In this document: positions 1 through 8,925 of the stretch, one piece after another
How the letters are laid out: every line of letters begins with the position of its first letter
Numbering within the stretch: the first letter of the stretch is position 1
Assembly (NCBI GenBank): GCA_009785505.1
Contig: WQWA01000003.1
Span: forward strand, 1 to 64,000
Direction of reading: 5' to 3'
Length of the DNA: 64,000 bases
Origin: Bacteroidales bacterium
GTDB lineage: Bacteria > Bacteroidota > Bacteroidia > Bacteroidales > P3
The notes under the pieces: model-generated
Told to the model about the DNA's origin: nothing
Seen by the model: the letters and a program-made list of their open reading frames with translations, nothing else
Databases searched by the model: none
Position numbers and translations under genes: made by a program

Positions 1-130
1 CAACACAAACAAATAGATTATTTTTGGTGTTCGGCTGTATTTTCGTAAAATGTGTTCTACAGAGATTTCAGTGAAACTGGAAGGGAGGATTTTTTGGTCG
101 GGCATGAGGGTATTGTGTTTGGGCTGGAAA

Positions 131-157
131 TAAAAAAACGGACTTACAAATCCGTTT
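131..157 (-). terminator. Rho-independent terminator of the minus-strand RNA
   Basis: The arms AAACGGA (136-142 on the plus strand) and TCCGTTT (151-157) form a 7-bp stem with an 8-nt loop. On the minus strand the stem is followed by a run of seven U residues (132-138). The stem shares three bases with the closing stem of the long upstream hairpin, so the two can compete slightly. Confidence 0.7.
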
Positions 158-327
158 ATCGAGGTATTAGGAGACCCACACACAAGAATAAGTAAGCCCG
201 CACTGCGGCGTTACTTCTCTTGTGTGTTTAGAAAGTTCCTAATTTTCGATAAACAAGATTTTTTATGTTCTGTTTTTTGCGTATTAGCTACGCAGTTGTT
301 TCATAGGCAAAATTTATTTGTTATTTC
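131..327 (-). ncRNA. Candidate structured small RNA, 6S-like long hairpin
   Basis: Read on the minus strand, a -7 box (333-340) is followed by about 195 nt of non-coding sequence ending in a hairpin with a U tract. The middle folds into one long interrupted hairpin: TTTATCGA (246-253) pairs with TCGATAAA (155-162), then an unpaired bubble, then ACACACAAGA with TCTTGTGTGT, then AAGTAA with TTACTT, capped by GCCGC-AGT-GCGGC. A long hairpin with a large central bubble and a length near 190 nt is the general design of 6S RNA, but the first 60 nt form a separate small hairpin, so this is not a canonical 6S fold. The apical loop lacks the GGAA of SRP RNA. It could also be a regulatory leader for a gene left of the window. 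Confidence 0.5.
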
Positions 328-332
328 GACCA

Positions 333-340
333 CAAATATA
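333..340 (-). promoter_or_regulatory. Bacteroidota -7 box, TATATTTG
   Basis: The minus strand reads TATATTTG, fitting the TAnnTTTG consensus of the Bacteroidota primary sigma factor. It would start transcription near position 327 and drive the structured RNA. Confidence 0.6.
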
Positions 341-561
341 CAAAAAAAATTGAAACTGAAATCAATTTTTGCAAATTTTTTAGGGCAGCCGCATCTAAAC
401 ACCCACTTAGCAACATTATATTAATAAAAAAGTTCGGTATTTGAAACAATCTCTGAAAAAAGGCAATACAAAGCTGCATTAGATTTGCAGTATATGAGAA
501 AATTACTGGATTTTGATGCGTACAAGGATACGAAAAAAACGGTAATTTTCAAAAAAAATCG
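341..561. other. Gene-free AT-rich stretch
   Basis: Nothing recognisable as a gene here. The short open frames in this interval and across 224-424 have no convincing start or family resemblance and lie over the RNA and its promoter. Confidence 0.5.
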
Positions 562-569
562 TATCTTTG
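562..569 (+). promoter_or_regulatory. -7 box TATCTTTG before the YhcG-type gene
   Basis: TATCTTTG lies 10 nt before the ATG at 580, so the predicted transcript has only a leader of a few bases. The preceding sequence is A-rich, typical for Bacteroidota promoters. Confidence 0.65.
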
Positions 570-579
570 CAAAAGAAAT

Positions 580-1710
580 ATGAACAAACTCGAAAACAAC
601 AACAACGACTATCGCCAATGGCTGATAGACCTCAAAACGAAAATCCGCCAAAGTCAAATCAAAGCTGCGGTGCGAGTGAATGAGGAATTACTTCGGCTCT
701 ATTGGGATATGGGACAAGACATTGTCGTTCGCCAAATGGAGGCAACGTGGGGAAGCAAATTCTTTGAAAAATTGAGTAAGGATTTGCGTTCGGAGTTTCC
801 GTATATGAAAGGATTTTCCGTTACCAATTTGAAATATTCTAAGTATTTTTATCAATTCTATACCCAAGATGTCTCTATTCAGCATCAAATTGGTGATACA
901 AATCGTCACCAAATTGGTGACAATTTGCAAAGATTTGACAACGAACAATCTGCAATTCGTCAACAAGTTGTTGACGAATTGCAAACTCACCCTATTTTCC
1001 AAATCCCCTGGGGACACCACACTTTAATTTTTACAAGATGTAAGTCTGTTCAAGAAGCTCTGTTTTACGTTCAAAAAACCATAGAAAATGGTTGGAGCAG
1101 AGCAGTATTGGATCATTTTATGGATGCCAACTTGTACGCAAAACAAGGAAAAGCGTTAACTAATTTTTCACGGCACTTGCCGGACGTTCAAAGTGATTTG
1201 GCAAATCAAATTCTTAAAGATCCGTATAACTTTGATTTTATCACACTCACAGATGGCTACAGAGAAAGGGAGCTAGAGGACGCACTGACAACCAATATCA
1301 CAAAATTTTTGATAGAATTAGGACAAGGCTTTGCTTATCTTGGCAGGCAGGTGCCTGTAAAAATAGGTAAAAAAGAACTGTTTATTGACTTGCTTTTCTA
1401 CCATACAGAACTTCGCTGTTTTGTGGTTGTTGAGTTAAAAGCCAACGAACTTGAACTTGAGCATACCGGGAAGTTAGGTGGCTATGTTGCAGCAGTCAAC
1501 CATCAAAGAAAAAAAGAAACCGACAACCCCACAATAGGTTTGATCATTTGCAAAAACAAAGATGATGTAATAGCACAATATGCACTTGAAAGCACTAATC
1601 AACCCATCGGAATTTCTGAATACAAACTCTCTAATCTCCTACCTGAAAACTACAAGTCAAGTTTACCAAGCATTGAGGAAATAGAGGAAGGATTAAAAAA
1701 AGTGAATTAA
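580..1710 (+). CDS. YhcG/DUF1016 family PD-(D/E)XK nuclease-like protein
   Basis: A 376-aa protein of the YhcG (DUF1016) family. The N-terminal part carries the family helices (WDMGQDI, FSVTNLKY) and the C-terminal part a PD-(D/E)XK nuclease core: FIDLLFYH at 268-275 (D270) followed by VVVELK at 282-287 (E285, K287). The linker between the domains holds two HQIGD units and is encoded by strongly palindromic DNA (905-921 and 951-983). The gene has its own promoter and no restriction-system partner next to it. Members are often found near restriction-modification or mobile genes; the cellular role is not settled, so nuclease activity is an inference from the motif. Confidence 0.85.
   Translation: MNKLENNNNDYRQWLIDLKTKIRQSQIKAAVRVNEELLRLYWDMGQDIVVRQMEATWGSKFFEKLSKDLRSEFPYMKGFSVTNLKYSKYFYQFYTQDVSIQHQIGDTNRHQIGDNLQRFDNEQSAIRQQVVDELQTHPIFQIPWGHHTLIFTRCKSVQEALFYVQKTIENGWSRAVLDHFMDANLYAKQGKALTNFSRHLPDVQSDLANQILKDPYNFDFITLTDGYRERELEDALTTNITKFLIELGQGFAYLGRQVPVKIGKKELFIDLLFYHTELRCFVVVELKANELELEHTGKLGGYVAAVNHQRKKETDNPTIGLIICKNKDDVIAQYALESTNQPIGISEYKLSNLLPENYKSSLPSIEEIEEGLKKVN
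951..983. repeat. 33-bp perfect palindrome inside the YhcG-type gene
   Basis: Sixteen-base arms (951-966 and 968-983) are exact reverse complements around a single central base. A second near-perfect palindrome of 8-base arms lies just upstream at 905-921. Both are translated as part of the interdomain linker. Confidence 0.9.
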
Positions 1711-1730
1711 GCAAAAAAATAAAAAAGACT

Positions 1731-2759
1731 ATGAAAAGTTTTGCCAGCGACAACTATTCGGGCGTTCATCCGCAGATTTTGAAGGCCATTTCGGACGTAA
1801 ACGCCGACCACGCTGCGGCATACGGCAGTGATGTTTACACAGAAAAAGCCATTCAACAATTCAAACAATTACTGGGCGAATCCGTTGAGGTGTATTTTAC
1901 ATTCATCGGAACGGCCGCAAATGTGCTTGGGTTAAAGGCTTTGACACAGCCGCATCATGCCGTGATCTGCACGGATACAGCACATATCAATGTGGACGAA
2001 TGCGGTGCTCCGGAACGTTTTACAGGTTGTAAACTGCTGACTGTTTCAACTGTTGACGGAAAATTACGCATTGCAGATATTGAAAAATTTCAATCATCAG
2101 TAGGCAACGAACACCACGTTCAACCCAAAGTGATTTCTATTTCGCAAACCACCGAATTAGGAACGCTCTACACACCCGATGAAATCAAGGCTTTGGCAGA
2201 TTATGCGCATTCGCACAACATGTATTTACAAATGGACGGCGCCCGCATTGCCAACGCTGCAGCAGCTTTGAACATGCCGATCAAAAGTTTCACATTCGAT
2301 TGCGGTGTAGATGTATTGTCGTTCGGTGGAACAAAAAACGGTATGATGTACGGCGAAGCGATTGTTTTCGCGAATGCTTCGCTTTGCGAAAATTTTAAAT
2401 ATATCCGCAAACAAGGCATGCAGTTGGCTTCAAAAATGCGCTATATTTCGGCACAATTTTCGGCATATTTGTCGGATGATTTGTATTTGAAAACAGCTCA
2501 TCATGCCAATGCCATGGCACAACTTTTGGTTGAAAAATTAAACGATATTCCCGAAGTAGAAATCACACAAAAGTCTACTGCCAACGGTATTTTTGCAAAA
2601 CTTCCGAAAGAAATTATCAAGCCTTTGCAAGACGAGTATTTTTTCTACGAGTGGAACGAACAAAATCACGAAGTCCGCTGGATGTGCTCGTGGGATACAA
2701 CCGAAACAGAAATCGAAAATTTTACTGCATTAATCAAAAAATTGTTAAAAACGGCATAA
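1731..2759 (+). CDS. ltaE: Low-specificity L-threonine aldolase
   Basis: PLP-dependent aldolase of fold type I that splits L-threonine or allo-threonine into glycine and acetaldehyde in the cytoplasm. The 342-aa length is normal. The N-terminus ([12 protein letters not shown]) and the segment with [11 protein letters not shown] are family features, and K202 in SFGGTKNG is the expected Schiff-base lysine. The gene starts 20 nt after the YhcG-type gene and ends 1 nt before clpX, so the pair with clpX is probably co-transcribed. Confidence 0.9.
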   Translation: MKSFASDNYSGVHPQILKAISDVNADHAAAYGSDVYTEKAIQQFKQLLGESVEVYFTFIGTAANVLGLKALTQPHHAVICTDTAHINVDECGAPERFTGCKLLTVSTVDGKLRIADIEKFQSSVGNEHHVQPKVISISQTTELGTLYTPDEIKALADYAHSHNMYLQMDGARIANAAAALNMPIKSFTFDCGVDVLSFGGTKNGMMYGEAIVFANASLCENFKYIRKQGMQLASKMRYISAQFSAYLSDDLYLKTAHHANAMAQLLVEKLNDIPEVEITQKSTANGIFAKLPKEIIKPLQDEYFFYEWNEQNHEVRWMCSWDTTETEIENFTALIKKLLKTA

Positions 2760-2760
2760 A

Positions 2761-4002
2761 ATGTCAGAGAAAAAAAAGAAAGAAAACCGCTGTTCGTTTT
2801 GTGGAACACCCGAAAATCAAGTCAAATTGTTTTACGGAGACAACAATGCGTTTGTTTGTGAAAACTGCATCACCAACGGGCAAAAACTTTTGGAAGACCA
2901 GCAAAAAGAAAGAGAAACAAAAAGCCTGCCGTCGCTTGACATCAAAAAACCTATCGAAATCAAAACATTTTTAGATCAATATGTGATTGGTCAAGATGAT
3001 GCCAAACGTTCGCTGGCAGTGGCTGTTTACAACCATTTCAAACGCATCACCTATAAAAAGCAAGACGAATTGAACGATGTCGAAATCGAAAAATCGAACA
3101 TCATCATGGTGGGTGCAACCGGAACCGGAAAAACTCTGATGGCACGTACGATTGCAAAAATGTTGAACGTTCCGTTTTGTATTGCCGACGCCACAATTTT
3201 GACCGAAGCCGGTTATGTCGGCGAAGATGTTGAAAACATTTTGACACGACTTCTGCAGGCTTCAGACTACAACATTACTGCGGCAGAACGAGGCATTGTG
3301 TTTATTGACGAAATCGACAAAATCGCTCGAAAAAGCGACAATCCTTCGTTGACGCGCGACGTGTCGGGCGAAGGCGTACAACAGGCTTTGCTCAAACTTC
3401 TGGAAGGTGCTTTGGTCAACGTTCCTCCGCAAGGCGGCCGCAAGCATCCCGACCAAAAAATGATTCAGATCAACACCAAAAATATCTTGTTTATCGCAGG
3501 CGGTGCTTTCGACGGAATCGAAGCAAGAATCGCATCACGTTTGAACACAAATACGATTGGTTTTGTGAATCAGCACGCTGAAGACCTCGACAAGGAAAAT
3601 CTCATCAAATACGCAGCACCGCAAGATTTGAAAAGTTTTGGTTTAATCCCCGAAATTGTGGGGCGTTTTCCGGTGGTTACCAGTCTGAATACCTTGGATA
3701 AAGCCGCTCTTCGGCGAATTCTGGTCGAACCCAAAGATGCCTTAGTCAAACAATACACCAAATTGTTGGAAATCGACAATATCAAGTTGATTTTTGACGA
3801 TGACGCATTGGATTTCGTTGTGAACAAGGCTCTCGAATTTAAAACCGGCGCACGCGGTTTGCGGTCGATTTTGGAAGCCATTATGACCGATGCCATGTTC
3901 GAACTTCCGTCGGATAAAACCATCTCGGAACTACACATTACAGCGGATTATGCCAATAAGCAACTTTCCGGAAAAGTGCTCAAGCAGTTGAAATCTGCAT
4001 AA
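2761..4002 (+). CDS. clpX: ATP-dependent Clp protease ATP-binding subunit ClpX
   Basis: AAA+ unfoldase that feeds substrates to ClpP. The 413-aa protein has the N-terminal zinc finger with C11, C14, C33 and C36, the Walker A motif GATGTGKT at 118-125, Walker B FIDEID near 181, and the GARGLRS sensor-2 region near residue 366. The start overlaps nothing and follows the threonine aldolase stop by one base. clpP is not in the window. The 3' end faces the minus-strand SAM-hydrolase-family gene across 17 bases with no clear hairpin. Confidence 0.97.
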   Translation: MSEKKKKENRCSFCGTPENQVKLFYGDNNAFVCENCITNGQKLLEDQQKERETKSLPSLDIKKPIEIKTFLDQYVIGQDDAKRSLAVAVYNHFKRITYKKQDELNDVEIEKSNIIMVGATGTGKTLMARTIAKMLNVPFCIADATILTEAGYVGEDVENILTRLLQASDYNITAAERGIVFIDEIDKIARKSDNPSLTRDVSGEGVQQALLKLLEGALVNVPPQGGRKHPDQKMIQINTKNILFIAGGAFDGIEARIASRLNTNTIGFVNQHAEDLDKENLIKYAAPQDLKSFGLIPEIVGRFPVVTSLNTLDKAALRRILVEPKDALVKQYTKLLEIDNIKLIFDDDALDFVVNKALEFKTGARGLRSILEAIMTDAMFELPSDKTISELHITADYANKQLSGKVLKQLKSA

Positions 4003-4019
4003 AAATTTAGTTGTTTTCG

Positions 4020-4838
4020 TCAATTCCTAAACCGGACGATAATTGGCGTGCTTTTTCGAATTCCAAGCAAACTCGCAGCTTTCGACTGATTCATTGAGAT
4101 TTGCAAAAAACCATCGCTTGCAAACAAAGCCAACGGGTTTGCAATACCAACATCCGAATAAGCCGTAGAAATTTTATCAACAGAATCATTGCTGCCGTAA
4201 AAAATTTCAAAGTGCCGAAACTTCGATTTCCATTCGTTGAACAGCGACTGATGAATGTTTGTGTTTACATTTTCGTAGCGGTCGATATAGGTTACTTCGC
4301 CAACTATTTCTGTGTATGAAGCTTGTGTGTCGAATGTCTTTTCTTGGCGGATAATCGGCAAAGACGGTGTAATGTGATTAAGAATCTGCGTGGGTTTTCC
4401 GAGTTCTTCCGGATGAATTCCGGATGCTAAACGTGCCGCAATTTTTGCAAATAAATCTCGACTTGGAAACGTAAAGCTATCGTGATCCTGCATTTCCATA
4501 ATCTCATAAACCCCGCTTGGATCTTCGCCTTTTGGAAAAAGCAATGAAAAAACTCCGTTGTCTGTTCCTACAAAAAACTGATTGCAATAAGACACAATCA
4601 AGTGTGCCGATTTTTTATCAGCGATTGTGTTTACACCAATGATATGCACGGTTCCGTTTGGCGAATGCGGATACACATTTCGTAAAAAATAAGCCGCTTT
4701 CCCGATGTCAAACGCCGGAACATGATGCGTAATTTCCACAATTTTAGCTTCCGGAAAATACGTGTAAATTTTGTTTTTTACAGCCGCCGAATAGTGGTCG
4801 TTTACTCCCCAGTCGCTTGTTATCGTGATTAATCCCAT
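4020..4838 (-). CDS. SAM hydroxide adenosyltransferase family protein (DUF62)
   Basis: A 272-aa member of the DUF62 family, whose characterised members hydrolyse S-adenosylmethionine to adenosine and methionine; related enzymes are the SAM-dependent halogenases. The N-terminal TSDWG motif (residues 7-11) replaces the usual TDFG, and the family features of a long N-terminal domain ending near residue 160 and a C-terminal beta-barrel are present in outline. It lies 23 nt downstream of the DUF2795 gene on the same strand and likely shares its promoter at 5123-5130. Substrate use cannot be decided here. Confidence 0.82.
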   Translation of the reverse strand: MGLITITSDWGVNDHYSAAVKNKIYTYFPEAKIVEITHHVPAFDIGKAAYFLRNVYPHSPNGTVHIIGVNTIADKKSAHLIVSYCNQFFVGTDNGVFSLLFPKGEDPSGVYEIMEMQDHDSFTFPSRDLFAKIAARLASGIHPEELGKPTQILNHITPSLPIIRQEKTFDTQASYTEIVGEVTYIDRYENVNTNIHQSLFNEWKSKFRHFEIFYGSNDSVDKISTAYSDVGIANPLALFASDGFLQISMNQSKAASLLGIRKSTPIIVRFRN

Positions 4839-4861
4839 GTTTTACGTCATCACCCGTACGT

Positions 4862-5083
4862 TTAATACTCGTCCTCGTGAAAGAAAAAATCTTCCTTTGT
4901 GGGATAGTCGGGCCAAAGATCTTCAATGCTTTCGTAAATTTCTCCTTCGTCTTCGATTTCGATCAAATTTTCAATCACTTCTTGTTGAAGCCCTGTGCGT
5001 AAAGCGTAATCCAACAACTCTTCCTTGGTTGCAGGCCAAGGTGCATCTTCTAATTTTGAAGCCAATTCAAGTGTCCAATACAT
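4862..5083 (-). CDS. DUF2795 family small acidic protein
   Basis: A 73-aa acidic protein that begins MYWTLELASKLEDAPWPATK, matching the DUF2795-type family conserved across Bacteroidota. The first 50 residues hold the conserved WPATKEELLDYA region and the tail is rich in E, D, Y and F. The function is unknown. It is the first gene of a minus-strand pair with the SAM-hydrolase-family gene and is divergent from asnS. Confidence 0.75.
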   Translation of the reverse strand: MYWTLELASKLEDAPWPATKEELLDYALRTGLQQEVIENLIEIEDEGEIYESIEDLWPDYPTKEDFFFHEDEY

Positions 5084-5122
5084 TGTTTTCCCTTTTTGTT
5101 AAAATATACCTGAAATTTTTTG

Positions 5123-5130
5123 CAAAAGTA
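5123..5130 (-). promoter_or_regulatory. -7 box TACTTTTG for the DUF2795 gene
   Basis: On the minus strand TACTTTTG fits TAnnTTTG and lies 39 nt before the ATG of the 73-aa gene. It is back to back with the asnS promoter. Confidence 0.6.
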
Positions 5131-5192
5131 ATCTTTATTTTTCAATTTTGCAAGTCAAATGTAAAAAAAGTTTAATTTTCGAAAAAAAATCG

Positions 5193-5200
5193 TATCTTTG
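5193..5200 (+). promoter_or_regulatory. -7 box TATCTTTG for asnS
   Basis: TATCTTTG after an A-rich tract, 21 nt before the asnS ATG at 5222. It covers the TTG at 5198, so a start at 5198 would fall inside the promoter. Confidence 0.75.
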
Positions 5201-5221
5201 CATTCAAAATTTTATCGAATT

Positions 5222-6610
5222 ATGAAGCAGATTTTCGTAAAAAATCTTTTGCAAGGAGAGGTTTCCGTTGGAGAAACCGTATTGGTTAAAGGATGGGTTC
5301 GCACCAAACGAGGCAATAAAAATGTAGCGTTTATCGCAATCAACGACGGATCGATTATCCATAGTATTCAAGTGGTTGCAGATTTAGTAAACTTCGATGA
5401 GGAGTTGATAAAACGTATTTCCACCGGTGCGTGTTTGGCAGTAACCGGAGAATTGGTTGCTTCGATGGGACAAGGGCAATCGGTCGAAATTCAAGCAAAA
5501 GATATTCATATTTACGGCGAAGCTGATCCGGAAACATTTCCGTTGCAAAAAAAAGGCCACACGTTGGAATTTTTACGTGAAATTGCACATTTGCGTCCTC
5601 GCACAAACACGTTTGGCGCAGTTTTCCGCATTCGTCACGAAATGGCATACGCTTTGCACACGTTTTATCACGAACGCGGATTTTTCTACCTGCATACCCC
5701 GATTATTACGGCTTCCGACGCTGAAGGTGCAGGACAAATGTTTCAAGTGACAACGATGGATTTGAACAATGTTCCGAAAGTCGAAGGCGAAGTGGATTAC
5801 AACGCCGATTTTTTCGGAAAGTCTGCACACTTAACTGTTTCCGGACAGCTGGAAGGCGAGTTGGGAGCGATGGCATTGTCGAAAATTTATACGTTTGGTC
5901 CAACGTTTCGTGCCGAAAATTCCAACACGCCGCGACACTTGGCAGAATTTTGGATGAACGAGCCCGAAATGGCGTTTTACGAAATTCAAGACAACATGGA
6001 TTTGGCGGAAGAATTTTTGAAATACCTTGTAAAATGGGCACTTGAACACTGTATGGACGATTTGCAATTCTTAAATGATTTGTACGATAAAGAATTAATT
6101 GATCGCCTAAAATCCGTTATTGACGTAAAATTCGAGAGATTAACTTATACCGAAGCAATAGATATTTTACAAAAATCCGGACAAAAATTCGAGTTCAAAG
6201 TAGACTGGGGCGTAGATTTGCAAAGCGAACACGAGCGCTATTTAGTGGAAAAACATTTCAAAAAACCGGTCATTTTAACGGATTATCCAAAAGATATCAA
6301 AGCTTTTTACATGAAAGTCAACGACGATGGAAAAACCGTTCGGGCGATGGACGTTTTGTTTCCAAGAATCGGCGAAATTATTGGCGGTTCGCAACGCGAA
6401 GAACGTTTAGATGTGTTGAAAAAACGGATGGAAGACATGGGTATTCCTGAAAAGGAAATGTGGTGGTATTTGGACACCCGCCGTTTTGGAACTGCACCGC
6501 ACGCCGGATTTGGCTTAGGTTTTGAGCGATTTTTGCTATTCGTTACGGGAATGTCGAACATCCGCGATGTAATTCCTTTTCCACGAACACCTATGAACGC
6601 AGAGTTTTAA
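5222..6610 (+). CDS. asnS: Asparagine--tRNA ligase
   Basis: Class II aminoacyl-tRNA synthetase that charges tRNA-Asn. The 462-aa protein has an N-terminal OB fold for the anticodon ([18 protein letters not shown]), class II motif 2 ([17 protein letters not shown]) and motif 3 ([10 protein letters not shown]). The ATG at 5222 is chosen because the in-frame TTG at 5198 lies in the -7 box and the family starts just before the OB fold. The gene is monocistronic and converges on the DUF454 gene 12 nt downstream. Confidence 0.96.
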   Translation: MKQIFVKNLLQGEVSVGETVLVKGWVRTKRGNKNVAFIAINDGSIIHSIQVVADLVNFDEELIKRISTGACLAVTGELVASMGQGQSVEIQAKDIHIYGEADPETFPLQKKGHTLEFLREIAHLRPRTNTFGAVFRIRHEMAYALHTFYHERGFFYLHTPIITASDAEGAGQMFQVTTMDLNNVPKVEGEVDYNADFFGKSAHLTVSGQLEGELGAMALSKIYTFGPTFRAENSNTPRHLAEFWMNEPEMAFYEIQDNMDLAEEFLKYLVKWALEHCMDDLQFLNDLYDKELIDRLKSVIDVKFERLTYTEAIDILQKSGQKFEFKVDWGVDLQSEHERYLVEKHFKKPVILTDYPKDIKAFYMKVNDDGKTVRAMDVLFPRIGEIIGGSQREERLDVLKKRMEDMGIPEKEMWWYLDTRRFGTAPHAGFGLGFERFLLFVTGMSNIRDVIPFPRTPMNAEF

Positions 6611-6622
6611 GATTATTTACAG

Positions 6623-7012
6623 CTATTGTTTTACCTTTTTCGTTTTATACGACAAAACGTGAATAGTAACTCCTATAGCAATAGCAAACAAAAGCAGTCT
6701 TAACCACCATGCGGAAACAGCAAAAAATGCTGAAAACAAAATTGAACCCCAAAGCATCGAAACAATGATAATCTTTGTCCTCAACGGGATTGATTTGTCC
6801 TCATGAAAATTCCGAACAATCGTTCCAAAATACTTGTTGCTCATAACTTTTTGATACAATTTTTCCGAACTTCGCATGTACAACCACGCCGTTAGTAAGT
6901 AAAAAGGCGTAGTCGGAAGGAGAGGCAGAAAAATACCCAGCGTTCCCAATACAAGTGAGATACTTCCTAATATCGCGTATAGTATTTTGAGTCCTTTTTT
7001 TGCCGGTTCCAT
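6623..7012 (-). CDS. YbaN/DUF454 family small membrane protein
   Basis: A 129-aa inner-membrane protein with the DUF454 signature region GTLGIFLPLLPTTPFYLL near the N-terminus and further hydrophobic segments at the end (about residues 80-120). The function of the family is unknown. It follows the DUF4491 gene by 2 nt on the minus strand, so the two form an operon from the promoter at 7332-7339. Confidence 0.85.
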   Translation of the reverse strand: MEPAKKGLKILYAILGSISLVLGTLGIFLPLLPTTPFYLLTAWLYMRSSEKLYQKVMSNKYFGTIVRNFHEDKSIPLRTKIIIVSMLWGSILFSAFFAVSAWWLRLLLFAIAIGVTIHVLSYKTKKVKQ

Positions 7013-7014
7013 GT

Positions 7015-7317
7015 TTAGTCTTTTTTTCTTTTTGGAAACCAGCCTTTTTCTACGCGCTTTCGTTGTTGAAAAAGCTCACCAATAGACCAAAAGGACGAAA
7101 AAGCAAACACACCGCACGCTACCGAGATGATGATGTTAGAAAAAAGTAATGAGCCTGCCATTCCGCCAATACCTAAAAGCAGAAAAATCCACCAATATCT
7201 TACACCCAAATAATACTCGATTTTGATAACCAACGGGTGAAAAAATCCGATAATTAAAAATGTAATTAATCCGATAATAATCCCCGTCAAATTGTATGTT
7301 TCGATAAGTTCTGTCAT
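7015..7317 (-). CDS. DUF4491 family membrane protein
   Basis: A 100-aa protein with three predicted membrane segments (about 12-32, 40-60 and 60-78) and a basic tail ending KRKKD. The motif FHPLVIKIEYYLG followed by RYWWIF is characteristic of DUF4491 proteins of Bacteroidota. No function is known. It is first in the two-gene operon with the DUF454 gene. Confidence 0.75.
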   Translation of the reverse strand: MTELIETYNLTGIIIGLITFLIIGFFHPLVIKIEYYLGVRYWWIFLLLGIGGMAGSLLFSNIIISVACGVFAFSSFWSIGELFQQRKRVEKGWFPKRKKD

Positions 7318-7331
7318 GTGTTTTTCTAATG

Positions 7332-7339
7332 CAAAGATA
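7332..7339 (-). promoter_or_regulatory. -7 box TATCTTTG for the DUF4491-DUF454 operon
   Basis: TATCTTTG on the minus strand, 14 nt before the ATG at 7317. It is divergent from the rsgA promoter 64 nt away. Confidence 0.7.
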
Positions 7340-7402
7340 ACACTTTTTTTTTAATTCCAAGAAGTTTTGTTATCTTGAATTTTTTTTCTTGGATTTTTTT
7401 CG

Positions 7403-7410
7403 TATCTTTG
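7403..7410 (+). promoter_or_regulatory. -7 box TATCTTTG for rsgA
   Basis: TATCTTTG after a T-rich run, 38 nt before the rsgA ATG. The leader contains the small hairpin GCAC-ATA-GTGC and the palindrome GAGCTC. Confidence 0.7.
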
Positions 7411-7448
7411 CAACTTAAGCACATAGTGCGAGCTCAACGAAGTTAAAC

Positions 7449-8387
7449 ATGCAAGGCGTAGTACATATCACCACAGGCAGTTGGTATCGCGTGATCACCG
7501 CGGACGGTGAGCGTTTTGAGTGCAAAATTAAAGGCAATTTCCGCATCAAAGGCATCAAAACGACCAACCCGATTGCTGTTGGTGATGTGGTGGATTTCGA
7601 CTTACTTCCCGATGGAAAAACCGGACTAATTAATAACATCCACGAACGCAAAAATTGCATCATTCGACGATCGGTAAATTTGTCGCATCAAAGTCATATT
7701 ATCGCAACGAATATCGACCGTGCTTTCCTTGTTACAAGCCTGTTTCAGCCACGTACACCATTTGGATTTATCGACCGTTTTTTGGTTACGGCGGAAGCAT
7801 ATTTTATTCCGGCAACTATCATTTTTAACAAAATCGATATTTACGATGAAGAATCGCTGACCCTGCTCAAAATGGCACAAAAAATCTATTCGGACATCGG
7901 TTATGAATGCCGTGTGGTTTCTGCCCTTCGCGGAGATGGTGTTGATGATTTAAGACATTTTTTAGCCAATAAAACGAGCCTATTTTCGGGCAATTCCGGT
8001 GTTGGGAAATCGGCACTCATCAATGCCCTCGACTCAAATTTACAAATCAAAACCGCCGAAGTTTCCGGCTATCATCAAAAAGGCAGGCACACCACAACCT
8101 TTGCAGAAATGCACCGTTTGGACAATGGCGGCCTCATTATTGATACACCCGGAATTAAAGAATTTGGCATGGTTGATTTCTCGAAAAACGAAGTTGCGCT
8201 GTTTTTTCCTGAAATGAAAGCATTGTTGCACGAGTGCAAATTTGCAAACTGCACACATGTTCATGAACCGAATTGTGCTGTAAAATCAGCCGTTTCCGAA
8301 TATCATATTCATCCGCAACGCTACAAAAGTTATCTCAATATCCTAAGTGGAAAAGAAATGAATATCGAGCCTTGGGAATTGAAATAA
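7449..8387 (+). CDS. rsgA: Ribosome small-subunit-dependent GTPase A
   Basis: Circularly permuted GTPase that checks late maturation of the 30S subunit. The 312-aa protein has an N-terminal OB fold, then the permuted G motifs: NKID near 127-130, the P-loop GNSGVGKS near 181-188 and DTPG near 237. A C-terminal zinc knuckle has C, C, H and C in CKFANCTHVHEPNC (about 263-276). Start and length agree with the family. It is monocistronic with its own promoter. Confidence 0.95.
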   Translation: MQGVVHITTGSWYRVITADGERFECKIKGNFRIKGIKTTNPIAVGDVVDFDLLPDGKTGLINNIHERKNCIIRRSVNLSHQSHIIATNIDRAFLVTSLFQPRTPFGFIDRFLVTAEAYFIPATIIFNKIDIYDEESLTLLKMAQKIYSDIGYECRVVSALRGDGVDDLRHFLANKTSLFSGNSGVGKSALINALDSNLQIKTAEVSGYHQKGRHTTTFAEMHRLDNGGLIIDTPGIKEFGMVDFSKNEVALFFPEMKALLHECKFANCTHVHEPNCAVKSAVSEYHIHPQRYKSYLNILSGKEMNIEPWELK

Positions 8388-8398
8388 AAAAATAAGGT

Positions 8399-8425
8399 CG
8401 TCATTCCCGCGTAGGCGGGAATCCC
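8399..8425. repeat. Short palindromic repeat (ATTCCCGC-gtag-GCGGGAAT)
   Basis: The arms ATTCCCGC and GCGGGAAT surround GTAG, preceded by CGTC. It resembles the widely dispersed REP-like element beginning CGTCATTCCCGC. It sits after the rsgA stop and may also act as a terminator. Confidence 0.7.
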
Positions 8426-8449
8426 CTTGTTATTTTCAATTTTTTTTCG

Positions 8450-8457
8450 TACCTTTG
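8450..8457 (+). promoter_or_regulatory. -7 box TACCTTTG before the sugar ketoisomerase gene
   Basis: TACCTTTG after a T-rich tract, 75 nt before the ATG at 8533. It is followed by the conserved leader element. Confidence 0.65.
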
Positions 8458-8468
8458 CCGTAAGTTTT

Positions 8469-8505
8469 GTCACTCCAATCTGTGAGTGACCAAGCAGAGC
8501 TGTAT
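8469..8505 (+). promoter_or_regulatory. Conserved leader element, copy 1
   Basis: The untranslated leader holds a 7-bp stem GTCACTC (8469-8475) with GAGTGAC (8484-8490). TGTGAGTGAC (8481-8490) is followed after three bases by GC, one base, then GAGCT. The same order of blocks occurs at 43591-43615 before the UDP-xylose synthase gene. Role unknown; a shared regulator or RNA structure is an inference. Confidence 0.5.
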
Positions 8506-8532
8506 CAAAGCATGACGTTTTTTCTGTAAACT

Positions 8533-8925
8533 ATGACGTTTCCCTATCTTTTCGAACTACCCAAAATCATTGACTCTCGAGGGAATTTGAGCGTGGTTGA
8601 AAATCACAAAGAAATCCCATTCGACATCCAGCGTGTATTTTGGATTTATGACGTGCCTACGAATATCCTTCGCGGCGGACACGCACACCCGAATAGCGAA
8701 CAGATACTTATCGCCGTTCACGGAAGATTTTCGGTAACCGTTGACAACGGCAAGAAACATGAAACATTTATGCTTGACAAGCCTAATCAAGGTTTGTTTA
8801 TCGGCAATAATATTTGGCGTGAAATGTCAGATTTTTCAGACGGTGCTGTGTGTTTGGTTTTGGCATCAAAGCCCTACGATCCAACCGGGTATATTCGAAA
8901 TTATGACGACTTTTTAAACTCATGA
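8533..8925 (+). CDS. FdtA/QdtA-type cupin sugar 3,4-ketoisomerase
   Basis: A 130-aa cupin of the WxcM-like family; characterised members convert dTDP-4-keto-6-deoxyglucose to the 3-keto sugar. The conserved RGGHAH at about residues 47-52 and a beta-barrel pattern ([13 protein letters not shown]) support this. It overlaps the following aminotransferase by ATGA, as in fdtA-fdtB pairs, so the two likely make a dTDP-3-amino-3,6-dideoxyhexose. Which isomer (Fdt or Qdt) cannot be told. rmlAB are not in the window. Confidence 0.85.
   Translation: MTFPYLFELPKIIDSRGNLSVVENHKEIPFDIQRVFWIYDVPTNILRGGHAHPNSEQILIAVHGRFSVTVDNGKKHETFMLDKPNQGLFIGNNIWREMSDFSDGAVCLVLASKPYDPTGYIRNYDDFLNS

Noticed and set aside
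131-327. SRP RNA or tmRNA for the minus-strand RNA
   Set aside because: No GGAA apical loop, no CCA end and no tag-peptide frame are visible.
5198-5221. TTG start for asnS giving eight extra residues
   Set aside because: The codon lies inside the TATCTTTG -7 box, and the OB-fold start fits ATG 5222.
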